Assembly: GCA_017935745.1 (NCBI GenBank) | Contig: JAGBGX010000011.1 | Span: 1-64,000 of the forward strand | Origin: Treponema sp. | GTDB taxonomy: Bacteria; Spirochaetota; Spirochaetia; Treponematales; Treponemataceae | Length of the DNA: 64,000 bases | Reading direction: 5' to 3' | In this document: positions 7,955-16,259 of the stretch, piece by piece | Layout: the number at the start of each line of letters is the position of its first letter | Numbering within the stretch: the stretch's first letter is position 1 | Notes under the pieces: generated by a model | Databases searched by the model: none | What the model saw: only the letters and a program-made list of their open reading frames with translations | Told to the model about the DNA's origin: nothing | Position numbers and translations under genes: made by a program

Positions 7955-8293
7955 CTAGTACTCTCCGCCGCTGCGGAAGCTCCGGCCGCCTCCCCTGTAT
8001 GGCCGTTCTCCCCGGTCTCTGCCAAAGCCGGAGCGGTCACTTGGCTTTTTTTCTTCCGCGTAGTTGACACGCACTTTCCGTCCGTCAACTTCTTTTCCGC
8101 TCAGCTCTGCGATTGCCTTGCTTGCGCCTGCATCGTCCGCCAGCTCAACGAATCCGAAGCCCTTAGACTGGCCGGTGTCCCGGTCCATAATGATTGTTGC
8201 CGAAACAACTTCCCCATACGCAGAAAACAGGGATGACAGAGTGTCTTCTGTTGTAGCGTAGCTCATGTTCCCGATGTACAGTCTTTTTGACAT
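7955..8293 (-). CDS. RRM-domain RNA-binding protein
   Basis: A 112-residue protein consisting of one RRM (residues 1-80) and a short Arg/Gly-rich tail. RNP2 is LYIGNM and RNP1 is KGFGFVEL, both intact. Similar small RRM proteins in cyanobacteria and spirochaetes bind single-stranded RNA and are often cold-responsive; that role is not shown here. The start is supported by an AAGGAA site and an upstream promoter (8343-8371), giving a leader of about 43 bases. The M28 peptidase gene follows after 5 bases. Confidence 0.92.
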   Translation of the reverse strand: MSKRLYIGNMSYATTEDTLSSLFSAYGEVVSATIIMDRDTGQSKGFGFVELADDAGASKAIAELSGKEVDGRKVRVNYAEEKKPSDRSGFGRDRGERPYRGGGRSFRSGGEY

Positions 8294-8342
8294 ACTAAAT
8301 TCCTTGCAGATTCACAGTTTTGGCAGGGAATCATGCTCTTTT

Positions 8343-8371
8343 AAAATACTATGGAAAAACGCAGCTGTCAA
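8343..8371 (-). promoter_or_regulatory. Promoter of the RRM protein gene
   Basis: On the minus strand, TTGACA, a 17-base spacer and TATTTT. The predicted start is near 8336, leaving a leader with an AAGGAA ribosome binding site, unlike the leaderless set nearby. Confidence 0.65.
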
Positions 8372-8444
8372 GGTTAGGCAGTTCATTTCATGCTGAATTT
8401 ATGGAATAAATTTTGCGCCTGCGCTGTTTATTTTGCAGTTCCTG

Positions 8445-8453
8445 TGATATAAT
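8445..8453 (+). promoter_or_regulatory. Extended -10 element of the adenosine deaminase-like gene
   Basis: TGA-TATAAT is a perfect extended -10 element. The best -35 candidate (TGTTTA, 8425-8430, 17-base spacing) is weak. Only 7 bases separate it from ATG 8461, with no Shine-Dalgarno sequence. Confidence 0.6.
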
Positions 8454-8460
8454 AGTAAGC

Positions 8461-9507
8461 ATGAAGAAAGAAGAATTTTATGATTTAGTGCGGTCAGTGC
8501 CCAAGGCTGAGCTTCATATTCACGAGGAGGCTGTGCTGAGCCGCGGAACTATACAAAACGTTTTCAGCCGGAATTTCGGCAGGGAGCTGTCTGAAGAGGA
8601 GCTGAGCGCCCTGTTTGAATATGATGATCTGGCGGGATTCCTTTCTTCTTTTATAAAAATCCAGTCATATTTCACAAACATCAGTGATTTTGAGGATATG
8701 TTCAGCGACTTTGAAAGCTACCTGAACGAAAACAATATCTCGTACTGCGAGACATTTTTCAGCCCGACATCCCATCTGAAGAAAGGCTGGAAATTCCATG
8801 ACATGATGGGCGTCATTCAGAAAAGCATTGAGCGCATTCAGGAACATAGCGGAAGGACAGTCAGGCTGATTGTCGATGTGAGCCGCTCGTTCGGCCCTGA
8901 AAATGCCATGAAAAACCTTGATCTGGTGCTCGGGGAACGGAATCCGTATATAATCGGAATCGGGCTTGGCGGAGATGAAAAGAAAGGCCCTGCGCGCGAC
9001 TATCAGGCAGTCTTTGAAAAGGCGGCTGCAAACGGGCTTCATACGGTGGTTCATGCCGGGGAAACGTGCGGCAGCAGCTCAATGAAGGACAGCCTTGCGC
9101 TGTGCAGGGCAGAGCGGCTTGGACACGGGATTGCGGCTGCCGAGGACGAGGATTTTTTAAAGCAGCTTGCACAGTCAGGCGTTCCGCTTGAAGTCTGTCC
9201 GACAAGCAATATCTTTATACTGAAGGAATTCGGCGGCGACATGAAAAAGCATCCGGTGCGGCGGCTGTATGACAGCGGAGCCTTTGTAACTCTGGGTACT
9301 GATGATCCGACATTCTTTAAGGTTTCGCTGCTTGATGAATACTGGAACCTGTACAGCAGCCTGCATTTTTCACTTGAGGAAATACGGCGGATTATAGAAA
9401 ACGGCTTCAAGGCTTCCTTTATGGAGCAGGAAGAAAAGGAGCGCAGCCTGCTGCGCGCCGGCGAAGCATGGGACTCATGGTTCGCCGGCCATCCGGACTG
9501 CTGCTGA
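8461..9507 (+). CDS. Adenosine deaminase-like metal-dependent hydrolase
   Basis: A 348-residue amidohydrolase of the adenosine/AMP deaminase family. The first metal site is AELHIHEE (His19, His21), followed by HAGE with the third His and catalytic Glu, GHG, and TDDP with the metal-binding Asp. Canonical adenosine deaminases have LHxHLDG at the first motif; here it is LHIHEEA, so the substrate may be another purine or adenine derivative. ATG 8461 gives MKKEEFYDLV and sits 7 bases after a perfect TATAAT, which excludes longer starts. The gene ends one base before the convergent GH2 gene ends. Confidence 0.85.
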   Translation: MKKEEFYDLVRSVPKAELHIHEEAVLSRGTIQNVFSRNFGRELSEEELSALFEYDDLAGFLSSFIKIQSYFTNISDFEDMFSDFESYLNENNISYCETFFSPTSHLKKGWKFHDMMGVIQKSIERIQEHSGRTVRLIVDVSRSFGPENAMKNLDLVLGERNPYIIGIGLGGDEKKGPARDYQAVFEKAAANGLHTVVHAGETCGSSSMKDSLALCRAERLGHGIAAAEDEDFLKQLAQSGVPLEVCPTSNIFILKEFGGDMKKHPVRRLYDSGAFVTLGTDDPTFFKVSLLDEYWNLYSSLHFSLEEIRRIIENGFKASFMEQEEKERSLLRAGEAWDSWFAGHPDCC

Positions 9508-9508
9508 G

Positions 9509-11911
9509 TCAGGATTTCTTCACTTTTACGGTGAACGGAATTTTTGTTTCACTTCCGTCCCAGCCGGTGATTTTGACTGCTCCTTTTCCTGTTTTTCCTG
9601 CTGACTTTACATAGATTCCGGCCATTCCTCCCTTCAGGGAAACTGCTTTCGGCCCGATAATCTCGACCGTGCCTTCTGCTTCCACAGTGACGGCTTCCTG
9701 GCAGAACGGCTGGACGTTTCCGTTTTCATCAGCTGCTGAAAGGCGGATTTCTGAGACATCATAGGATTCTTCTTCTATGAGCTGCGTCCGCTTTGCCTCG
9801 GCCGTTACAGACGCGTTTTTGCACATCGCCTTTACGAGCGTCTTTGTTTTTTTTCCGTTTCGGTATGCTTCAAATGTATATGTGGCTGAAGCGCCGCCCC
9901 AGTTTCCGATGTATTTCAGGTAAAGCTCAGACAGCCGCTTTTTTGTGGCGACCCGCAGCAGTGAAAGCTTTGCGCAGGCTGCGGCGTATTTTGCCGGAAG
10001 CTTTTCTGCCGTGAACTGCTTCATGGCGAAAATGATTTCCTTCACTTCCTCGCTGTACTTCGCTGGAATTCCGTCTTCTTCTGAAAGCCTGTTTCCGATG
10101 ATGTCGTCAGCCGGAATCGGGCCGTGCGGAAGGTTTTTAAAGGGGGAGCTTGAGCTGAAGAATTCCTTTGTGAATGTTCCGTTTATGTACAGCTTCACTG
10201 AATCCGCGTTTGTAAAAATCCAGATGCGGCCGGGAATTCCTCCGTTGTATTCTCCGATGTTCATGCTTGAATTCACTTCAAGGACTTCCCCGGTTTCCTC
10301 AGGGTCTCCCTGGCAGCGGTATACGGCGGCGGCAAGCTTGGGATTCCTGAACATATCCATGACGCCATGGTAGCATATTCTGTCGCCCGAGCCGAATTCC
10401 TTGTGCGTGTTGTAGTCAAAGGCGCACCAGCCGCTTGAGCCTGCGCAGCTGTCCATTCCTGCGGCTGCGTCCAGCACTGCTGCGTGCCTGACTGCAAGCT
10501 CTGTGCGCCGCTGCTCTGTGTCAAATGACTTTGTGGGGAACATGTGGCCGTTGTACTCGGTGACCAGATATCCGCCCTTTGATTTTGTGACGCTTTCCTT
10601 TGGTGCAAGTCCCGCGTTGCTTCCTGAGTGGCTGAAGTCATTGTATGTGTACACATCCTCAAGAAGCGTGCTGTTCTTGATGCACCGCACTCCTCCTGTC
10701 GGCCGTGTGGAGTCAAGCAGATGCGCAATCCTGTTTGTTTCCGCATAGAACGCGTCATCATCCTTGCTTTCATTTATGCGCACGCCCCACATGAATACTG
10801 AAGGATGGTTTCTGTACTGCATAATCATCTCGCGGGTGTTTTCCAGCGCCTGCTTTTTCCATGCCTCTGCGCCGATGTGCTGCCAGCCTGGAATTTCAGT
10901 GAACACAAGCAGTCCCAGCTCATCGCAGCGGTCTATGAAATGGCGGCTCTGCGGGTAGTGGGAAGTCCGCACATAGTTCAGTCCCAGCTCGTATTTCAGG
11001 ATGTCAGCATCATCCCGCTGCATGTTTTTTGGCATTGCATAGCCGACATACGGATACGACTGATGGCGGTTCAGTCCGCGCAGCTTGATTTTTTTTCCGT
11101 TCAGATAGAATCCGCTTTCATCAAACCGTATGTCCCTGAAGCCGAATCTGACAGTCTTGCTGTCTACGGTTTTCCCTTTTCCGTTTACAAGCTCTGTAAT
11201 CAGATTGTACAGAACCGGTTGCTCTGCTGTCCATGCGGAGACCGGCTGCGCGTCTGCCGCTGTGAGAATTGTCCTGCCGGGGACGCCGGTGTGTATGTAT
11301 GCTGCCTGAATGTCCGTTCCTGCCTGCTCGACCCGCTGAACGACTGAAAGCCCTTCGATGTTTTCGTCTGTGCTGAGTGTGATTTCAGTTTCAAAATGGC
11401 TTGCCTTTGTCTTTATAAAGACATCTTCTATATAGACAGGATTTTTTATTTCAAGGTAGACATCGCGGTAAATGCCGCCGTATGTCATGTAGTCGATGAC
11501 AAAGCCGAACGGCGGAATGTCGAGGCTTTCCCTGCTGTCCAGCTTCAGGGCCAGCGTGTTTGTCTTTCCTTCCGGCAGAAGAAAAGCTGTGAGATCGACA
11601 GTGAATGCTGTGTATCCGCAGCTGTGGGTTGCGGCTGATGTTCCGTTGATAAAAACTTCGCAGCGGTGCGCGGCGCCTTCAATAGTCAGAAGGACTTTTT
11701 TCCCGGCCCATGATTTCTCTGTCTTGAACAGCTTCCTGTAAAAGCTCAGCTTCTGGTAGCTGCTTTCGTCAAAGCTGTTGAACGGAGTTTCCGCAACGGT
11801 GTGCGGCAGCCGTATCTGCTCAAGCTTTCCCTTGAATTTTACGGAAAGCATTTTTTCATCGAATGAAGGCGAGAATTCCCAGCCATTGTTCATATATATT
11901 CTGTCTTTCAT
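9509..11911 (-). CDS. Glycoside hydrolase family 2 (beta-galactosidase/glucuronidase-like)
   Basis: An 800-residue GH2 enzyme. A sugar-binding domain (about 1-155) is followed by an immunoglobulin-like domain (to about 265) and a TIM barrel. The acid/base Glu is in WGVRINES (Glu381, in place of the usual NE) and the nucleophile candidate is Glu452 in LVTEYNGHM. C-terminal Ig-like regions follow, ending with KIPFTVKVKKS. There is no signal peptide, so it is probably cytoplasmic, acting on imported oligosaccharides. The exact sugar cannot be read from sequence. A promoter ends 6 bases before the ATG with no ribosome binding site, so the transcript should be leaderless. Confidence 0.88.
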   Translation of the reverse strand: MKDRIYMNNGWEFSPSFDEKMLSVKFKGKLEQIRLPHTVAETPFNSFDESSYQKLSFYRKLFKTEKSWAGKKVLLTIEGAAHRCEVFINGTSAATHSCGYTAFTVDLTAFLLPEGKTNTLALKLDSRESLDIPPFGFVIDYMTYGGIYRDVYLEIKNPVYIEDVFIKTKASHFETEITLSTDENIEGLSVVQRVEQAGTDIQAAYIHTGVPGRTILTAADAQPVSAWTAEQPVLYNLITELVNGKGKTVDSKTVRFGFRDIRFDESGFYLNGKKIKLRGLNRHQSYPYVGYAMPKNMQRDDADILKYELGLNYVRTSHYPQSRHFIDRCDELGLLVFTEIPGWQHIGAEAWKKQALENTREMIMQYRNHPSVFMWGVRINESKDDDAFYAETNRIAHLLDSTRPTGGVRCIKNSTLLEDVYTYNDFSHSGSNAGLAPKESVTKSKGGYLVTEYNGHMFPTKSFDTEQRRTELAVRHAAVLDAAAGMDSCAGSSGWCAFDYNTHKEFGSGDRICYHGVMDMFRNPKLAAAVYRCQGDPEETGEVLEVNSSMNIGEYNGGIPGRIWIFTNADSVKLYINGTFTKEFFSSSSPFKNLPHGPIPADDIIGNRLSEEDGIPAKYSEEVKEIIFAMKQFTAEKLPAKYAAACAKLSLLRVATKKRLSELYLKYIGNWGGASATYTFEAYRNGKKTKTLVKAMCKNASVTAEAKRTQLIEEESYDVSEIRLSAADENGNVQPFCQEAVTVEAEGTVEIIGPKAVSLKGGMAGIYVKSAGKTGKGAVKITGWDGSETKIPFTVKVKKS

Positions 11912-11917
11912 GCATAC

Positions 11918-11946
11918 AGTCTACGGAAAAAAATGATTCAGTTCAA
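11918..11946 (-). promoter_or_regulatory. Promoter of the GH2 gene, leaderless spacing
   Basis: On the minus strand, TTGAAC, a 17-base spacer and TAGACT, then GTATGC and ATG. With six bases after the -10, the predicted transcription start coincides with the A of the start codon. Confidence 0.6.
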
Positions 11947-12147
11947 TAGAGAAATGCGCTCTTCCGGGGCTTGCCTTGCAGCTGGTGCGCTCCTGTTGCG
12001 CAACCGTGGAGAACAGCATGCCTCAATGCGCTCATCGGAATGGCTGCCTGCTATTGCGCAAGGAAGGAAATTCAAGTAGACTACGATGGGTATTTTTTGA
12101 TTTGATTGATTCAGTCAGCCCGTCTGATAAAAAATGAGGTGTATGCA
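11947..12147 (+). promoter_or_regulatory. glyA upstream region with two TTGCGCAA palindromes
   Basis: The region between the GH2 promoter and glyA holds two identical 8-bp palindromes, TTGCGCAA at 11996-12003 and 12054-12061, 58 bases apart. CCTTGC near 11972 and GCAAGG near 12059 could close a long stem around them. A weak TTGATT-17-TGATAA pair near 12099-12127 could be the promoter. This may be an operator pair or a structured leader; I do not recognise a known riboswitch. Confidence 0.35.
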
Positions 12148-13647
12148 ATGGCCACTCCGCTTGAAATCTATGTAAAAGAAGCCGGCAAGAATATGAATGC
12201 CGCCATGACATCGTATGTCGCGAACCTTCAGCTTGTTTCTGAAGCCGCCCCTGAAATTGCGCGGGATATCGTCAGGGAGCTTGAAACGCAGCGCAGGCAC
12301 CTGAAGCTTGTTGCAAGCGAAAACTACTGCTCGCTGAACGTTCAGGCCGCCATGGCAAATCTGCTTACTGACAAGTATGCCGAAGGATATCCTGAGCACC
12401 GCTATTACGGCGGATGTGAAAACATTGATTCAGTTGAAACTGCGGCTGCGCGTGAGGCGGCGGAGCTTTTTGGAGCTGACTATGCGTATGTACAGCCGCA
12501 CGCAGGATGCGATGCAAATTTAGTCGCGTACTGGGCGGTTCTTTCAAAGACAGTGGAAGTTCCTGCGCTTGAGGAGCTTGGCGTCAAGTCGCTGGCAGAG
12601 CTTACTGCTGAGCAGTTTGATATGCTGCGCAAGCGGTTCGGAAGCCAGAGGCTTATGGGGCTTGATTATTCGTGCGGCGGGCATCTGACCCACGGCTACC
12701 GCATGAACGTGAGCGCACGCATGTTTGAAAGCCATCCTTACGGCGTGGACCGGGAAACCGGGCTGCTTGACTATGATGCGATTGAGCGTCAGGCAATGGA
12801 AGTGAAGCCGCTTATTCTGCTTGCGGGATTCAGCGCGTATCCGCGGAAAATTGACTTTAAGCGCTTCCGCCAGATAGCTGACAAGTGCGGTGCGGTGCTT
12901 ATGGTTGACATGGCTCATTTTGCCGGGCTTGTCGCGGGAAAAGTGTTTGCTGGTGATTACGATCCTGTCAAGTGGGCGGATATCGTCACTTCCACAACGC
13001 ACAAGACGCTGCGCGGGCCGCGTGGAGCTGTCATCCTTTGCAAGAAGGAATTTGCTGACTATGTGAACAAAGGCTGCCCCATGGTGCTGGGCGGCCCGCT
13101 GAACCATATTGTCGCAGCCAAGGCTGTCGCCTTTAAGGAAGCGAAGAAGCCTGAATACCGGCAGTACGCGCAGAACGTGGTGCGGAATGCATCTGCCCTT
13201 GCGTCCGCCTGCATGGCCCGGGGAATGAAGCTTCAGACTGGCGGAACAGACAACCATCTTATGCTTGTCGATGTGACAACATACGGGCTTACCGGAAAGC
13301 AGGCTGAAGCTGCGCTCTTTAAATGCGGCGTTACAGCGAATGCAAATGCGCTGCCGTATGACAAAAACGGCGCCTGGTGGACAAGCGGAATCCGCATCGG
13401 CACACCCGGCCTTACAACGCTCGGCATGAATGAGTCCGATATGGAGAAAGTTGCTGAAATTATCGATCTTGTTCTGAAGGGGACAAAGCCCGGCGTTACA
13501 AAGGAAGGAAAGGCTGCCAAGGGAAAAATCGAGCTTGATCCTGCGGTGCAGAAATCAGCTGAAGAAAAAGTGCATGCGCTGCTTTCCAGCCATCTGCTGT
13601 ACCCTGAGCTTGACCTGGAATTCCTGAAAAACCATTTTGCAGGATAA
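12148..13647 (+). CDS. glyA: Serine hydroxymethyltransferase
   Basis: A 499-residue PLP enzyme interconverting serine and glycine with tetrahydrofolate, the main source of one-carbon units. Core text LVASENYCS, TDKYAEGYPEHRYYGGCENID and the PLP-lysine segment STTHKTLRGPRG (Lys near 286) are unambiguous. The protein is longer than the usual 415-420 residues. It carries about 40 extra N-terminal residues, and an insert near 140-170 (EELGVKSLAELTAEQFDML), as in other spirochaetal forms. ATG 12148 follows a GAGG site by 8 bases and is preferred to the in-frame start 42 bases earlier. The xylanase gene follows 28 bases downstream. Confidence 0.95.
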   Translation: MATPLEIYVKEAGKNMNAAMTSYVANLQLVSEAAPEIARDIVRELETQRRHLKLVASENYCSLNVQAAMANLLTDKYAEGYPEHRYYGGCENIDSVETAAAREAAELFGADYAYVQPHAGCDANLVAYWAVLSKTVEVPALEELGVKSLAELTAEQFDMLRKRFGSQRLMGLDYSCGGHLTHGYRMNVSARMFESHPYGVDRETGLLDYDAIERQAMEVKPLILLAGFSAYPRKIDFKRFRQIADKCGAVLMVDMAHFAGLVAGKVFAGDYDPVKWADIVTSTTHKTLRGPRGAVILCKKEFADYVNKGCPMVLGGPLNHIVAAKAVAFKEAKKPEYRQYAQNVVRNASALASACMARGMKLQTGGTDNHLMLVDVTTYGLTGKQAEAALFKCGVTANANALPYDKNGAWWTSGIRIGTPGLTTLGMNESDMEKVAEIIDLVLKGTKPGVTKEGKAAKGKIELDPAVQKSAEEKVHALLSSHLLYPELDLEFLKNHFAG

Positions 13648-13675
13648 GACGGATTTTTCACGGGAGGAATGCGGA

Positions 13676-14695
13676 ATGAAAAAAGCTGCCTGGTTTCTTG
13701 CAGCTGCTGCTTCAGCAGTGCTTGCCGGATGCGGACGGAATTCCTTTGCGGAACTGGCCGCTGCACGGAATCTCAGCACAGGAACAGCCGTTGCTGTCGG
13801 GGATTTGTTTCAGCCTGAGCATATCGAAATCATCAGGGAAAACAGTTCCATTGTTGTTGCCGAAAACTGCATGAAGCTTGGCTCTGTGCGGCCTTCACGC
13901 TCTCTGTGGAACTGGGGAGACGCAGACAGCCTTGTGGAATTCGCTGAAAAGAACAAGATTGCCGTCAAGTATCACACGCTTGTCTGGCACAATCAGAATC
14001 CGCCGTTTGTTTCAGGAATGCAGACAGAGGAAGAAGCCAGAAGCATGCTTGACGAGTGCATCAGCACGGTGATGTCCCGCTACAAGGGCCGCATCAGGGA
14101 ATACGATGTTGTAAACGAAATGTTCAATGAAGACGGAAGCCTGCGCAATTCAGTGTGGCTCAGGACTGCCGGTTCCGGCTACATTGAATATGCGCTCCGG
14201 CGCGCGCGGGAAGCTGATCCTGACGCGCTTCTGTTTCTGAATGAATATAACAATGAAGCGGAAGGAAATCCGAAGGCGGATGCCATGTACCGTTTTGTAA
14301 AGCAGCTCAAGGAGCAGGGTGTGCCGGTTGACGGAGTCGGCATGCAGCTGCATCTTGACGCGACATTGCCGTTCAGTCCTGATGCCATACGCAGCAATGT
14401 AAGGCGCTATGCCGATATAGGAGTGAAGGTGTCGTTCAGCGAGGTGGATGTGCGCATTCCTTCAGGAAGCCCTGAAAAATGGGAGCAGAGGCAGCAGGAA
14501 GTGTATGAAGCCCTGCTTCGCATTGCGCTGGAAGAGCCGAATGTGACAAGCTTTATAACATGGGGATTCACAGACTCCCAGAGCTGGGTTCCGCAGGCTT
14601 TTCCCGGGTATGGAAACGCGCTGCTCTACGATGCGGACAAAAATCCCAAGCCGGTCTATGAGAGCCTTGTGCGCATCCTGCGGGAGAAAAAGTAG
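13676..14695 (+). CDS. GH10 endo-1,4-beta-xylanase, lipoprotein
   Basis: A 339-residue protein with a lipoprotein signal peptide ending in the lipobox LAGC (Cys19), then a GH10 catalytic domain filling the rest. The acid/base Glu lies in YDVVNEMF (near residue 148) and the nucleophile Glu in FSEVDVR (near 256). VKYHTLVWHNQNP and ITWGFTDSQSWVP are also GH10 text. No carbohydrate-binding module is present. It should be tethered to a membrane and cut xylan or xylo-oligosaccharides. ATG 13676 follows GGGAGGA. It sits only 28 bases after glyA, so it may be co-transcribed with a housekeeping gene. The 3' end converges on the SPOR-domain gene. Confidence 0.92.
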   Translation: MKKAAWFLAAAASAVLAGCGRNSFAELAAARNLSTGTAVAVGDLFQPEHIEIIRENSSIVVAENCMKLGSVRPSRSLWNWGDADSLVEFAEKNKIAVKYHTLVWHNQNPPFVSGMQTEEEARSMLDECISTVMSRYKGRIREYDVVNEMFNEDGSLRNSVWLRTAGSGYIEYALRRAREADPDALLFLNEYNNEAEGNPKADAMYRFVKQLKEQGVPVDGVGMQLHLDATLPFSPDAIRSNVRRYADIGVKVSFSEVDVRIPSGSPEKWEQRQQEVYEALLRIALEEPNVTSFITWGFTDSQSWVPQAFPGYGNALLYDADKNPKPVYESLVRILREKK

Positions 14696-14701
14696 CGGAT
14701 T

Positions 14702-15724
14702 TCAGTTGATTGTGTAGCAGTCGAATCCGGCTTCCTTCAGTTTTTTCCCCATTGTCAAGGAGTCGTTTTCGTCAACGGCAACAATAAAGTATGAAGTTCC
14801 GCTTGAGCGCGTTTCAGAATAGCAGTATGCGCTGAATCCCTTTGCCTTCGCTTTTTGAACAAGCTCGTCCGCGTTTTCTTTTTTCTTGAAAAGCCCGAGC
14901 TGCTGCTTTTTTCCCGGGTGCCGGGCAGACAGCGGAACCGTTTCTTTTTCTGCCGGAGAAGAGCTGTTTTGCGCCGCGGAATTTCCGCCGGAACTGATTT
15001 CAGAAAGCTGCATGCCGTGCCTCGGAACAAAATACCAGAACGGAACACGCATGATGCTGACAGTTCCGTTTATAATGGAAGCTTCCGGGCTTGAAGGAAA
15101 TTCCTTTTTCAAGACTGAGGCATGCTGCTGCTCTCCTGTCAGGTACCACAGGGTCAGCAGGACTTGCGGCCTCACAGACTTCATTGACTGCATGGTGCTG
15201 TACGCCTTTAGAAGTGCAACGGAATCCTCTGTTTCCTGAACGGAAGACGCCTTGCACAGAGTGCTCCATATCGAGTACAGGTTTGCCGTTGCAAGAATCT
15301 CCTCGTTCTTTGAGGAGCGGATTGCGCTGTTCAAGTATGAATTCGCTGTTTCCCAGTCTCCGGCGCACAGGCTTGCGCGCACCGCTGAAACTGCAAGCTG
15401 CTCGGAGGAAATTTTCGGCATGTTGACGGCATCCGGCGCTGCGATTCCCGCTGCCTTTGCATAGGAGCTGCTTGCGTCCGTGTACAGTCCCAGCTGCTCC
15501 TGAAGCATTCCGGTAAAATACAGCAGGGAACGCCTGTCCGCCGCTGTTTCCGCAAGGCTGAGGCTGTCTTTCAGGCAGCTGATGGAATCCTGGACAGTCT
15601 CCTGCCGCAGTGCCTCTTTCTGGATTATTTCCGCTGATTTTTTATTCTGCGCTGAAACTGCTGCGCACACCGCCAGCTGAAGAACAGCTGCGCAGGCTGC
15701 GGCCCGGGCAAATGGCTTTTTCAT
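14702..15724 (-). CDS. Exported SPOR-domain protein
   Basis: A 340-residue protein with an N-terminal signal peptide (hydrophobic stretch ending AAVSAQ near residue 26). A helical, TPR-like middle follows (repeating Leu/Ala helices, e.g. LYTDASSSYAKAAG). After a Ser-rich linker near 245-265, the last 70 residues resemble a SPOR domain (QLGLFKKKENADELVQKAKA ... FIVAVDENDS ... GFDCYTIN). SPOR domains bind denuded peptidoglycan at division sites, so a septal or envelope role is likely. It lies 44 bases downstream of the LapA-like gene on the same strand and is probably in the same operon. Confidence 0.75.
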   Translation of the reverse strand: MKKPFARAAACAAVLQLAVCAAVSAQNKKSAEIIQKEALRQETVQDSISCLKDSLSLAETAADRRSLLYFTGMLQEQLGLYTDASSSYAKAAGIAAPDAVNMPKISSEQLAVSAVRASLCAGDWETANSYLNSAIRSSKNEEILATANLYSIWSTLCKASSVQETEDSVALLKAYSTMQSMKSVRPQVLLTLWYLTGEQQHASVLKKEFPSSPEASIINGTVSIMRVPFWYFVPRHGMQLSEISSGGNSAAQNSSSPAEKETVPLSARHPGKKQQLGLFKKKENADELVQKAKAKGFSAYCYSETRSSGTSYFIVAVDENDSLTMGKKLKEAGFDCYTIN

Positions 15725-15768
15725 ACTGCTCCTTGGGACGCGGCTGCGCAGAAACGGAGCGTGCGGCG

Positions 15769-16059
15769 CTACGCTTTGTCCTTGTTTTCTTTAGTTTCGG
15801 CTGTCAGCGTCTCAGTCTTAACAGCCTGAATCTTTTTATTTTTGCATTTTTCCTTTGGCCCGCACTTTTGCCTTTTCTTGAATGTAAACGGAAGCGTGAC
15901 AATCACTCCTGCAAGAAATGAGCCGAGCAGCGCAGCGAATACAGGAATGTTTTCAAACCTGTGGAAAAACCAGATGGTGCACGGATTTGAAAGGTTGAAT
16001 CCGGTGAGGACTGCAACCAGCGTAATAAGAAGCAGAATTCCAATCAGTTTTATAGGCAT
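15769..16059 (-). CDS. LapA-domain (DUF1049-like) small membrane protein
   Basis: A 96-residue protein with two membrane segments: about residues 4-24 (IGILLLITLVAVLTGF) and 40-60 (VFAALLGSFLAGVIVTLPFTF). They are joined by a short loop containing NPCTIWFFHRF, and a Lys/Glu-rich cytoplasmic tail follows. This is the layout of LapA (YciS), which in Enterobacteria works with LapB in LPS control; treponemes generally lack LPS, so the role here is unclear. GGAG precedes the start, and a promoter (16079-16107) faces the valS promoter back to back. Confidence 0.7.
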   Translation of the reverse strand: MPIKLIGILLLITLVAVLTGFNLSNPCTIWFFHRFENIPVFAALLGSFLAGVIVTLPFTFKKRQKCGPKEKCKNKKIQAVKTETLTAETKENKDKA

Positions 16060-16078
16060 CGTTTTCTCCTATATCAAT

Positions 16079-16107
16079 AGTATAAAGAGAATCGGTGAAA
16101 ATTGCAA
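16079..16107 (-). promoter_or_regulatory. Promoter of the LapA-like/SPOR operon
   Basis: On the minus strand, TTGCAA, a 17-base spacer and TATACT, 19 bases before the start codon with an AGGAG ribosome binding site between. Confidence 0.7.
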
Positions 16108-16141
16108 TTTTTAGAGTGGAATTTCTTTGTCTGCTGAAACA

Positions 16142-16170
16142 TTGCATACATTGAGAAAAGATGATATAAT
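16142..16170 (+). promoter_or_regulatory. Promoter of valS
   Basis: TTGCAT (16142-16147), a 17-base spacer and TATAAT (16165-16170). The leader is about 83 bases. No T-box specifier arrangement or strong terminator is visible in it. Confidence 0.75.
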
Positions 16171-16259
16171 TGCAGTTTATGGAAAAAGTGTGAGAACATT
16201 TTGGAAAACTGAACAAGGGCTGCTGCAATAGAAAGCACGAAGGATATTCAGAGGTTACA

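Noticed and set aside
16171..16259. A T-box or other amino-acid riboswitch in the valS leader
   Set aside because: The 89-base stretch shows no T-box consensus (TGGNACC-like), specifier arm or terminator, and T-boxes are not expected in spirochaetes.
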